Notes under the pieces: generated by a model
The model's database searches: none
What the model was told of the DNA's origin: nothing
The model's input: the letters and a program-made list of their open reading frames with translations, nothing else
Assembly (NCBI GenBank): GCA_003427395.1
Contig: BFEA01000004.1
Span: 60,555 to 81,983 of the forward strand
Source: Chara braunii
Lineage: Eukaryota; Streptophyta; Charophyceae; Charales; Characeae
Direction of reading: 5' to 3'
DNA: 21,429 bases
Made by a program: the position numbers and the translations under genes
Shown: positions 8,531 to 17,261 of the stretch, one piece after another
Layout of the letters: each line of letters opens with the position of its first letter
Numbering within the stretch: position 1 is the stretch's first letter

Positions 8531-8653
8531 CGCTCCTCGTTCCTGCTCGTCCGCAAGGCCCGCCGTCGCGTCCGCCCGCCTTCTCCTCGCGTCGATCTTG
8601 CCGTCGCCGCGCTCCTCGTTCCTTCTCTCTCCGCAAGGCCCGCCATCGCGTCC
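8531..8653. repeat. Direct repeat of ~43 bp at 79-bp spacing
   Basis: CGCTCCTCGTTCCT, CCGCAAGGCCCGCC and TCGCGTCC occur in the same order at 8531-8573 and 8610-8653. The region is GC-rich and open in several frames; no frame gives a recognisable protein. Confidence 0.85.
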
Positions 8654-8752
8654 AGGCGTCGGGCGGTGGAGCGCTCCCGGTAGCGCTCCGCCGCTTTCTC
8701 CTCGGCAGTCTCTTTTTTTCTTTTTTTTTCATTAGTACTCGGTTCAATTTGT

Positions 8753-8898
8753 TCTCAGATTTTCTTCAGCCGGAGCCCGGTAGTGGCCCCGGTGCTACTT
8801 GTATGTTTTCGTATGGGATGCTGGGCCCGCTTCCCAGCACATGCTGCTCCCCACGCGTAGATTGGAGCATTTTGTCCCAAAAAAAAATTCAAAAAAAG
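8753..8898 (+). repeat. Two-block poly(A)-tailed repeat family, copy 2
   Basis: Plus orientation: block 2 (GCCCGGTAGTGGCCCCGGTG, near 8776-8795) is followed by block 1 (GGGATGCTGGGCCCGCTTCC, then CAGCACATGCTGCTCCCC) and an interrupted A tail (8879-8898). The reverse complement matches copy 1 over both blocks, while the 16-30 bp between the blocks is unrelated. No target duplication was found. Confidence 0.7.
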
Positions 8899-9148
8899 AT
8901 CTTACGTGGCACACATAATGATCTGGCTAGCTCTCCGCCCTTTCAGATTGAGCAGCTAGGATTGGGCTCGTATCTGCGGGCAACTCTTATGTGGTTTCTG
9001 GGAAGGACTGTAAACCACCACCCTGTCTCCCAGGGATTTTTGCTCTGACGCGGCGGCCTACCTGCAGTGTTGACAGGGGTTTGGCCAAGTGGACCAAACT
9101 GGCTGGTGGTGCTAGCCAAAATTTGAAGACGAAGAAAAATTGTGCCCG

Positions 9149-9157
9149 CACCAGTTC

Positions 9158-9209
<52 letters not shown>

Positions 9210-9249
9210 AACTTTGCATTCCATTAACAAGGAGAAACACCAGTTCGTT
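9149..9249 (-). mobile_element. Tiny retroposed insert with 12-bp target duplication
   Basis: CACCAGTTCGTT occurs at 9149-9160 and again at 9238-9249. Between them are 41 more Ts and a 36-base body (9202-9237). On the minus strand this is a short body plus a long poly(A) tail between direct repeats, matching a severely 5'-truncated retroposon made by target-primed reverse transcription. The body matches nothing I recognise. Confidence 0.7.
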
Positions 9250-9402
9250 GTTTTTGGTGCATGGCAACAGTCCAGGTAAGCAAAAAGAGGCTCGAATGCA
9301 CTGGTGGTTTAACGGTTGATGTTTGTTTAACTTTGTTAGAAATAGATCTTTGCTTTGCTTTATTTTCTTTTTGAAATATTGTTCATTTTCAATTTGCAGT
9401 AG

Positions 9403-9865
9403 CAACAAGTTTTTGCAGTCTTGTTGCCCGCGGAGTTTTAAAATGCAGTTTTGTCGTGGAGGTTTCGGCAGAGTTGTGTCAGTGGCCACGTGATCCAGGG
9501 CCTTCTAGGCCTTGGCTCCCTTCACTTGCCATGGAAAAAATTTCAGCTGCTCGAGGCTATCAGAAGGAACGGCTGAAATTTTCCGTGCAGCAAGTGAAGA
9601 GGGCCAGGGGGATGAGATCGAAAGGCTGATTTTTTTCCTGCGGCAAGTGAAGAGGGTCAGGGCCTTCAAACGAAGGCCAAGAGGGCCATCCGTAGTACCG
9701 GCTGAACTGACCGTTATTTCGGCCAGATATGGACTTCCCTGGCCCATCATGCCTGGGTCATGGCCAAGATGTCCTGGCCACACCCAACGTGGCTTTTGAC
9801 GAACTCCGCTGGCAAGTAGACTGCACATAAAATTCCGCTGGTGACCAGACTGCAAAAAACTTGTT
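9403..9865. repeat. Imperfect foldback with internal hairpin and direct repeat
   Basis: The outer arms, 9403-9449 and 9820-9865, are imperfect inverted repeats (CAAGTTTTTGCAGTC against GACTGCAAAAAACTTG). An inner pair, 9520-9547 and 9572-9599, is better matched (CTTCACTTGC / GCAAGTGAAG plus AAATTTCAGC / GCTGAAATTT). The right inner arm recurs in direct orientation at 9625-9652. It could be a non-autonomous foldback transposon, but no target duplication was found. A 152-codon minus-strand ORF across it is not recognisable. Confidence 0.5.
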
Positions 9866-9869
9866 TTTT

Positions 9870-10690
9870 TTCGCTTAAAAAAAAATAAATTTATTATTTT
9901 ATACTTGGTTTTTGAGGCAGTCATAGTTACCTCTTTCCTTTTTTTTGAAAGCCCAGTGTCCAAGATTCACATCATGTTCCCAAAGAGGCCATTGACGTCA
10001 CAGTTCATCCCGAAAGTTCTCGGGCCATTACCCAGCTTTGTTTCAATAGAGTCATAGACCAACATTCAGGCATATCCAGATGAAGAGCTGGAGATGAGGG
10101 GCGAGAGTGCATCAATAAATGTCGACTTCCGGGAGACAGATGGCAGACTTCATGCCGTGATAGGTATCGTCCACCGTCGCTGACAACAGACTTCAAGCTG
10201 TGAGCGGGGTTGTCCACTGTTGCCTTCGCTCCTACTTCGGGCGGGGTGTTGCTCAAGATTTTCTGATTTCTGGTGCTCTGACAAATCATTGACTGCGTTT
10301 CCTAAATTGCAAGTGTTGTGTTCTGTGTGGTGAGTATAGATGATTGTGTTCTCCCAGATTCTAATCGTTAGGCTAAGTCTTGTTAGTATAGAGTAGTACC
10401 GGTCACTGTTGTTTGGGGCGTGTTGTGATATTTTTTAATTAGGGTTGGTCACCGTTGGTCTCCATTATATTAGTGCTTTTAGGATGATTGCTGAAGTGTT
10501 ACCTCGTTGTTAGTCTGTGGGTATTGGGGATTTTGTTTGTGTTTTTGGTTGGTAGTGGGTAAGTAGGTTGAAACCATTGAATATCTTGTTTACATGTTTT
10601 TGGTTGGTAGTTTGTTATCTAGCTTGGATTCCACTAGACTAGGGTTGTTTGATAATGGTGGTTTGGAGAAGGGGTAGATTAGAAATTGAC
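9870..10690. other. Unassigned stretch
   Basis: Mostly T/G-rich, non-coding sequence. The only familiar piece is a block-2-like motif at 10023-10045 (CGGGCCATTACCCAGCTTTG) with no block 1 beside it. Confidence 0.5.
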
Positions 10691-10970
10691 TTTTTTTTTT
10701 TTTTTTCACTTGGGGAGAAGTGCCATCTATTGGTGGGGAGCATCACCTGCTGGAAAAAGGGTCCAGCGTCCCTTAAACAGACTGAGATTGGAATTGACTT
10801 TTGTTAAATTAGCGAACGCAAATTTTGTTTTTGGGTTGGGATTCGGATCATCGGTTCGTAACCTTGTGGGGCTGTGGTGGGGATAGGTTTGGCCGGGAGT
10901 GCCTTGCTTAGCCCGTTTGACCGCAGCAAATGATGTAAGGGACACCGGGCCCGTTTCCCGGCTATATGAA
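10691..10970 (-). repeat. Two-block poly(A)-tailed repeat family, copy 3
   Basis: A T16 run (10691-10706) precedes block 1 (10707-10773, with GGTGGGGAGCATCACCTGCTGG and CCAGCGTCCC separated by a short spacer). Block 2 (CACCGGGCCCGTTTCCCGGC) is about 165 bp further on, near 10945-10965. The spacer is much longer than in the other copies. GATTAGAAATTGAC before the T run resembles GATTGGAATTGAC at 10786-10798, so block 1 alone may be a separate ~95-bp insertion. Confidence 0.55.
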
Positions 10971-11012
10971 TATGGAATTTTTCTTTATAAAAGAAAAGAA
11001 ACCAACAACCTT

Positions 11013-11027
11013 AAAAAAAAAAAAAAN

Positions 11028-11059
<32 letters not shown>
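11013..11059 (+). repeat. Long A-run with an undetermined base
   Basis: A run of As interrupted only by N at 11027 and T at 11028. It may be a retroposon tail, but no flanking duplication was found. The N marks uncertain length. Confidence 0.9.
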
Positions 11060-11066
<7 letters not shown>

Positions 11067-11218
11067 GAGAAAAAGCATCCTACACAACTATGTTGCCCCA
11101 TAATAAGGATGGGGTCAACATCCTTCCTTCGTACTGTTATACCGTGTCAAACGCGGGGATGCAGTCACTCGGGTAGCATGCTTTATGTTCTAGACAGTAA
11201 ACTTGGCAAAGGTCTTAT

Positions 11219-11240
11219 GAAGTGGGGGGGTGTGATGCCC
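11219..11240 (+). other. Possible polypurine tract and LTR start
   Basis: GAAGTGGGGGGG directly precedes TGTGATGCCC at 11231, the arrangement of a polypurine tract followed by a 3' LTR. No LTR end, partner LTR or adjacent pol was found, so this is tentative. The following 11241-12470 holds no recognisable gene. Confidence 0.35.
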
Positions 11241-12473
11241 AACCTCACGCCCGGCGCAACTTCCTGATCGGAGAGTAAGTGGGCCTGGAAGTGCGAAAAG
11301 GGGGTGTGCCAAGGATTTTAGGAAAGTGGGGGTGGAGTCCCAGGTCAGAACTGGGATCTCCTTGGCAAGCTCTGGGATACAAATGCAGGAGGAGTTCGGT
11401 TTTTCTTTGGGGAGCGGAGTTACCGCCTCCGTCGGTTCCGTCGTCTGGGTCGTATCTGGTGCACTGTCGGGACGCTATGGCTATCCCGCTGATTCGTCAC
11501 CTGCCGACGTCGAACGTCGCAAGTCTCCGAGTCCGATGCGGCTGGCCTTAATCGCAGGCTGTGCGCCCGTCGTTCTTCCTCCGAGCGAGTTCACCGGATG
11601 AAGCCAGAGGCTCGGTACTCTTGGTCCCGCAGACACTCTGAGCATGGGGGTTGGGGCCAGTGAGGAGCGATTGCGAACCAGGGGAAGACGGTTAGGGAGT
11701 GATAGGGTAGGATGCGGTGATAGGGAGGGGATTTGGTCCCTACAATAATGATTCCAGGTTCCGTGAGGACGTGACATGTGTATGGGCTAGAGTGGCTGGG
11801 GAGATGGGGGTTGCGTTCCAAGGAGCAGTAGAGGTCCCACTCGCAAATACGTTCATTCCCCATCAGGTAGGGAAATTCTGGAGGTTCCGCCTAGGGTCGT
11901 GTAGACAAGCAAGAGTGCTCCCAATATTCCCGGAATTCCAATCTCTCAAACACTCGCGGTCAGTGACACGAAAGGGAACGCCGAAATTCATGCTGCAAGC
12001 CGGGGTGGAACGTCAGCCATTCAGATAATTAGTCGAGTTCATTTTCGCAGGCGCGCGTGTAGGCAGCGATCGTCTTTGGTCGTGCCTTCACGTCCGTGCG
12101 CGGGACCTGTAATTCGATCAGATGGGTGGAAGCCAGCGATTCACGAGGTGGTTTATGTTATAGTGAGATAGTCATCTAATGGTCTAGCATGCCTATCCAA
12201 TTCATACATAGACATAATCACGCCTATCATCCATGCATCTAGCATTCATACAAACAGAAAAAAATTGAGGATTATGCAACAATTCCTTGGCCAATCAGCC
12301 CAGAGATCACACAAGGCTCGGTCCTCGGGAACCAATCAGTCAGATTTGCCGATTCCAAAAAGACAGAGAAGGGGAGTGGGAGACGACATTCCACACATCA
12401 TTCTTCGATAAAAGAAACAAGAAAGAAAAGAAAAATCCGAGATGTCAATTCAAAAAAAAGGACAAGGGCGGCT

Positions 12474-12485
12474 GGCGCCGATACC
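12474..12485 (-). other. Possible second initiator Met primer-binding site
   Basis: The minus strand reads TGGTATCGGCGC, differing by one base from the site at 1419-1430 and by two from the plant consensus TGGTATCAGAGC. The adjacent bases do not end in CA and no LTR start was found to the right, so it may be chance. Confidence 0.25.
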
Positions 12486-12532
12486 AAAATTACTCGGAAG
12501 GATGGAAGAGAAAGATCACCACAACACATTCC

Positions 12533-12533
<1 letters not shown>

Positions 12534-12597
<64 letters not shown>

Positions 12598-12598
12598 N

Positions 12599-12676
<78 letters not shown>
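12534..12676. repeat. (TC)n microsatellite, ~143 bp, with an N
   Basis: Pure TC dinucleotides except N at 12598. The true length is probably unresolved. Long Leu-Ser and Arg-Glu ORFs crossing it on either strand are by-products. Confidence 0.97.
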
Positions 12677-12678
<2 letters not shown>

Positions 12679-13698
12679 ATCCCGATGCGGGCAGTCGGTC
12701 GCCTTGCATACCCACAAAGTTGTCACCTCGCTTAGTTCGAACATGCCAGCCAGGTTCGCCCGTGTGCCACAGTCCATCGCGGCCCCACGTCAACCCCGCA
12801 TGCCCAGCACCAACTGTTTGGATCGCCCAACTCTCCACTCACCTTCCAAATCTCACTCGTTAGCCGATCTTCTCGACCGCGCTAACTCCAGAATGCTTAG
12901 AGAGGGAGTTAATCGCGCTTGCAAAATTTATAGCATGCATGCTTGCGCGAGATACCCGGGGTTGTGCCTAAGTGGAAAAAGGAGGAGGAAGGAAGTGCCT
13001 ACGTCTGCATGGCCAGGCCGCGGCATGGGGGACGTAGCCTCACTCCACACATCGATCTAGTCATGCAAGCGTTCAGGCCAATCGGACAGAGGAGAAAAAA
13101 CACGCGCGCAAAGAGACGCTACGAAAGATATCAAGAACAGGAGGATTGTAGTTACAATTATGCCCGCCAAAACAAAAGCTACAGTTACACGCAAAGATTA
13201 AGGCGCGGAAAAGTCAGAACACAGATCCTGACGCGACAAAGCGTGCGCAAGCAAGAAGCGTCGTGCAACAAAAATTGAGACGCGCCTAAATTCCTAATTT
13301 AAATCCTAATTGTAAAAAGAAATTTCGGACGAAGCAAATTCCGAGAACCCACGGGGGCTCGACATGAGCTGAAAATTCAAAAAAAAATTCCCGCGCGACG
13401 ATCGCGCCAAAATTCTCATTCCCACAGCAGAACAAGAAAGAAGCTATGTCAACACTCATCCTTCGCGCTCGCTAAGGCACGATCAGCTACCAACCGTCAC
13501 AAGATTACCCCGGCCTCAATTCCAAAAGATAAACAAGGAAAGCAAGGGCACCCGTGCGATTCACCAGGCCATCCCGGTTCAACCCCTGAAGTAGTTTTGC
13601 GCAACAAATCGCGCGGTTGCAGAAAACAGTTCGTCACAGGGAAGTCTTTTGGATGATAGTGTCCAAAGCCAACACTCTCCCACACACCACATGCAACC
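12677..13698. other. Unassigned stretch
   Basis: I find no recognisable protein, RNA or repeat. A short plus-strand ORF (12943-13278) has a basic C-terminus but no known motif. Confidence 0.4.
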
Positions 13699-13734
13699 CA
13701 CTCACACGCGCACTCACACGCGCACTCACACACG
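13699..13734. repeat. 12-bp tandem repeat, three copies
   Basis: CACTCACACGCG occurs at 13699 and 13711, and as CACTCACACACG at 13723. Confidence 0.9.
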
Positions 13735-13820
13735 TGTTAGCTGAAGACCTTACTAATATCGACTGCGAGGATCCAACTCACTATCTCAGTTGGATGGCAC
13801 CAAGAGTGGCCCAGGCGGCC

Positions 13821-13837
13821 GTGGGGATTGAACCCAC
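13821..13837 (-). other. tRNA T-arm-like sequence, possible tRNA or SINE relic
   Basis: The minus strand reads GTGGGTTCAATCCCCAC, a perfect 5-bp stem with a 7-base TTCAATC loop, fitting a tRNA T-arm and a Pol III B box. About 60 bases upstream on that strand is GGTAGCTTGC, which weakly recalls an A box. No matching acceptor stem or anticodon arm is visible, so it is not a functional tRNA. Confidence 0.35.
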
Positions 13838-14054
13838 AACCTCTTGAAGGCCCAAAAAATAAAATAAAATAAAAAACGAATAGCAAGCTACCAAGGGTTG
13901 TACCACCCCACAAGCGGCCAGGAAAAAAAACATTTCAAGCTCTAAACTACTAGCAGTGTATCTACCAGTGTTCTACCAGAATATTCATGTTCATGTTGCA
14001 CATTTGGTCAGTAGTGGAGCAAGGCCCTCCATCACCACAACTCTCGGGGAAAAG

Positions 14055-14124
14055 GTGAGTACGTTTTTTCTTCTTTTTTTTCCGAAAGTCAGTACGGTTT
14101 TTTTTTTCCTTCTTTTTTTCTTAG
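14055..14124 (+). other. Intron-like GT...AG pyrimidine-rich segment
   Basis: AAAG|GTGAGT opens the segment and a long T/C tract ending TTCTTAG closes it, directly before the first recognisable pol residues. Splicing would join a frame with an upstream TAG at 14012-14014. It could instead be coincidence at the truncation point of the element. Confidence 0.25.
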
Positions 14125-14396
14125 TAAGCCCTGCCAAGGAGGGTGTAGTTGCCAAGTACCCTGATCTATTTGAAGAGCCGACAAGGGTTGTAGAGAGGGA
14201 GGTCGTCCACGCGATAGAGATTATCCCAGGGTCTAGCCTCCCTAAGGGTAGGATCTATCGGATGTCTCCAGGCGAGCTCGATGAGCTTCGTCGGCAACTC
14301 CAGAAACTCGTACAGAAGGGTTGGATCCGACCGAGTGTCTCTCCTTATGGGTCTCCAGTACTATTCGTACCTAAAAAAAAAGGAGGGAACACTTAG
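14125..14396 (+). pseudogene. pol: Ty3/gypsy reverse transcriptase, N-terminal part
   Basis: This frame encodes the lead-in to RT: KYPDLFEEP, then EREVVHAIEIIPGSSLPKG, YRMSPGELDELRRQL and the fingers motif SVSPYGSPVLFVPKK. These are standard Ty3/gypsy RT landmarks just before the palm domain. The frame continues upstream to an ATG at 13956, but residues from there are low-complexity (Phe/Leu-rich from T-runs) and not RT. It ends at TAG 14394-14396 because of a one-base shift within nine As at 14373-14381; the next RT motif continues in the following frame. A one-base slip in a homopolymer could also be a sequencing error. Confidence 0.85.
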
Positions 14397-15363
14397 GATG
14401 TGCATTGATTATAGGGGCCTCAATGCCATCACTGTTAAGAATAGAGAGCCCCTACGACGCATCGACGATTTGCTAGATAGAGTGCAAGGGTGTCGATACT
14501 TCAGTAAGATAGATCTGAAGTCCGGGTACCATCAGATTGCAATTCGGCCCGAGGATCAACACAAAACCGCATTTCAGACCAGGTACGGTCTGTACGAGTT
14601 TGTGGTGATGCCTTTCGGTCTTTGCAATGCTCCTGGCACCATTCAACATGCTATGAATCGGATCTTTCATGACGACTTGGATAAGTTTGTCATCGTGTAC
14701 CTCCATGACATCCATTTTTTTAGTAAGACTGTCGAGGAGCACGTCGCGCACTTGGACAAAGTCCTGAGTCTTCTGCGACAACACAAGTTCAAGATCAACG
14801 GTGAGAAGTGCGAGTTTGGCCACACCCGTGTCTTGTACTTGGGTCATGAGATTTCCGCGGAGGGATTGAAGCCCGATGACGTGAAGGTGGCCAACATTCG
14901 TGACTGGCCGCGTCCTCAGTCTGTGACTGAGATGCGATCTTTGTTAGGGATGACCGTCTACTATCGCAATTTCGTGAAGAACTATAGCATAGTTGCCGCC
15001 CCTTTGACTGATCTGACTCGCCTTGACACCCCATGGAAGTGGACAGACAGATGCGAGGCTGCTTTCAAACATCTGAAGCATGCGTTGACGCATTATGAGC
15101 TCTTGAAACTTCCTGATCCTGACAAGCCCTTTATAGTAACTACGGATGCTAGCCAATATGGCATAGGCGTCGTACTTGCACAGCAGGAGGGGAAAAAGTT
15201 AAGGTCAGTGGAGTACATGTCCAAGAAAATGCCGTCTCAGAAGTTGGCTAAGTCCACCTATGAGAAGGAACTCTATGCGGTTTACAAGGCTCTGACCCAT
15301 TGGAGGCACTACCTCCTTGGGAGGTTCTTCATCCTCAGGACTGATCATAAGACCCTGAGATAG
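14373..15363 (+). pseudogene. pol: Ty3/gypsy reverse transcriptase palm and RNase H, inactivated
   Basis: The frame has an ATG at 14281, but recognisable RT begins about residue 32 (LKKKEGTLRMCIDYRGLN). Residues below count from 14281. RT landmarks are FSKIDLKSGYHQI with first catalytic D78, then VMPFGLCNAPGTIQ (109-122). The YxDD box is YLHD (140-143), so one of the paired catalytic Asp is His. Later comes YLGHEIS and the connection region. RNase H follows: D289 in TTDASQYG, E330 in YEKELYAV and D355 in TDHKTL, all three in place. The frame ends at TAG 15361-15363 within RNase H. The enzyme would copy RNA to cDNA in the intact element; this copy should be dead. Confidence 0.92.
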
Positions 15364-15801
15364 ATGAGAACTCAACCGGTACTCTCTGACGCTCTCAAGC
15401 GTTGGATCGAAGTCATTGAGCAGTATGACTTTGAGCCCCAGTACATCAAGGGCGAGTACAACAAGGTTGCTGACGCCTTGTCGAGTAGACCTGATTTCTC
15501 AGGTGCACTGATTACTGAGTTCAATCTTGCGGACAATGTTACTCATTCTACGGTGGAAGCCTATCAAGAGGACCCGTTCATGTCTGAAATCATACGCAGG
15601 CTCGAGGCGAAGGACAAAGTGACTTCTGCCGAGTTTGAGTTGATTAACGGAATGTTGTTCCTTGAGAAGGTAGGGAATAAACGCTTGTGTGTCCCAAATA
15701 GAGAGTCTTTGCGTAGTTTATTTCTAGGAGAGTGTCATGATGCCACCGGACATTTTGGGTTTAAGAAGACTGCAGCCAATTTGTTGCAGCGGTTCTGGTG
15801 A
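15364..15801 (+). pseudogene. pol: RNase H C-terminus and integrase zinc-finger, first half
   Basis: This continues the previous frame after a single TAG. RNase H ends with ALKRWIEVIEQYDFEPQYIKG and KVADALSSRPD, D37 being the last RNase H acidic residue. A linker is followed by the first half of the integrase HHCC finger, CHDATGHFGF with H125 and H130. The frame ends RFW then TGA at 15799-15801, where related integrases usually have a second Trp (FWWP). TGG to TGA by one G-to-A change is the simplest explanation. Confidence 0.9.
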
Positions 15802-16923
15802 CCCACAATGATGAGAGACGCCAAGCTGTACGTGGAGACTTGTCAGGTCTGTCAAAGAGACAAGCCCCGTACACAGGCCCCTCTTGGGTTTCTTAAGCCC
15901 CTTCCGATTCTGGGAAGGCCTGGTGAGAGTCTGTCCATGGACTTCATGGATACACTGGTCACTAGCAAGAATGGGATGCGTTACGTCTACGTCATTGTGG
16001 ATAGGTTTAGTAAGTACGCTAGGTTAGTCGCAATGCCAGCAACAACTAAGACTGAGTATGTAATTAAGTTGTTCAAGGAAAATTGGGTAAGAGATTTTGG
16101 ACTACCTAAGTCTATAATTAGTGACCGGGACGTGAGATTTACCAGTGAACTGTGGAAGGTAGCAACTGCAGAACAAGGCACGCAGTTGCAGATGACATCA
16201 GGCAATCATCCAAAAGCAAATGGACATGCAGAGCAGTTGAATCGCGGGGTACAATACCTGCTCAGGCATTATATCAAGCCAAATCAGGTGGACTGGAATG
16301 AGAAACTTGCTCTCATCACCAGCCTGTACAATAATGTTGTGCACAACGCTACGGGTGTGAGCCCCAACAGCTTGCTACTAACTTTTAAGCCTAGATTGCC
16401 TTCAGATTTTCTACTACCTGAGAATCAACCATCTGCTGCACCAGGAACCTTGGAGTTTGCCTATCGTTACGAGCTCCTGATGCAACAGGCTGTTGAACAG
16501 ATGCATAAGGCTCAAGCGGCGATGATAGATTCAGAAAACAAACATCGTCGCCCCTCTACATTCCAGGTAGGAGAAAGAGTCTGGGTCAAGTCCTCAGAAC
16601 TGGGACAGGAGCATGGGGTTTCCCGCAAGCTCATGCCACAGTACTTTGGACCCTGGGAGGTTTTAGATGTCGTTGGGGATGAACCGGATGACCCTTCTTA
16701 CGTTATTCGCATCCCGGGTCACTTACGAACTTACCCTGTTTTTCACGCCTCCAAGCTTGCACCTTTCCGAGAAACAGACCATTTTCCCTCTCGTCGATCA
16801 ATGCTGCCCCCAACCATGGACGGAGAAGTCGATATCGACGATATCGTGGGGATTACAGAGAACTGCCAGTTCCAAGACCAACAGGCACAAGAGGTTAACG
16901 GGGCATCTGGTTTTCAGGCCTGA
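15802..16923 (+). pseudogene. pol: Ty3/gypsy integrase catalytic core and GPY/F region
   Basis: The frame is unchanged after the TGA; an ATG at 15808 starts a 371-codon stretch. From that ATG, C12 and C15 (CQVC) complete the HHCC zinc finger. The catalytic triad is intact: D45 in SMDFMD, D106 in SDRD, E142 in HAEQLNR, with 35 residues between D106 and E142 (DD35E). A GPY/F-type region, KLMPQYFGPWEVL to VFHASKLAPF, spans about 275-320. The frame stops at TGA 16921-16923, next to an insertion that separates the chromodomain-like tail. This core is the best preserved part of the element, but with stops upstream it could not be made as part of Pol. Confidence 0.93.
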
Positions 16924-17260
16924 AATTTCTGAAATGAGGGTTTTGGGCTCAAATTGCATGTTTTTTTGGAATTTTAAGTTTTTGCTATGTATGCATTTTG
17001 ATAGGGTTGCCGTATATGAAATTTGGGGTTATTTGGAGTTTTAGAATTTGCGCTATTAAGATTTCTGAAATTTCTGAAATTCGTCGAGTTTTTTTTGGGC
17101 CAAATTTCATGGAAATGCACCTTTGGCTTGCTGTTTTATATGTTTTTAATTGCTTTTTTTAGGGTTTTTTCTGTGATGGGGTCGTAAGAAGTGCACTCTA
17201 TAGATTGGTGTGAAGTGTTGTTAAAATGACTGTCTGGTTTTCTTATAAATGGGCCTGAAA
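16917..17260. mobile_element. 335-bp insertion with 9-bp duplication in the pol 3' end
   Basis: GGCCTGAAA occurs at 16917-16925 and 17252-17260. Between them lie 326 bp of AT-rich non-coding DNA that interrupts the pol frame. Taking one copy and the insert away (335 bp) puts the frame beginning at 17262 in phase with integrase, leaving only the TGA codon inside the duplication. A 9-bp target duplication fits Mutator-type, and roughly hAT-type (8 bp), DNA transposons. I see no clear terminal inverted repeats, so the class is open. Confidence 0.5.
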
Positions 17261-17261
17261 A

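Noticed and set aside
9505-9963. 152-codon minus-strand ORF
   Set aside because: It reads through the foldback and A/T runs and shows no domain; probably chance.
12287-13060. 257-codon plus-strand ORF and the 146-codon minus-strand ORF over the same place
   Set aside because: Both owe their length to the stop-free (TC)n tract, which translates as Leu-Ser or Arg-Glu, and include an N of unknown length.
13575-13600. Plus-strand GGTTCAACCCC resembling a Pol III B box
   Set aside because: The flanking bases do not form a T-arm stem, and no A box is present.
13956-14124. N-terminal extension of the RT frame from ATG 13956
   Set aside because: The residues are low-complexity translations of T-runs and bear no resemblance to protease or RT.
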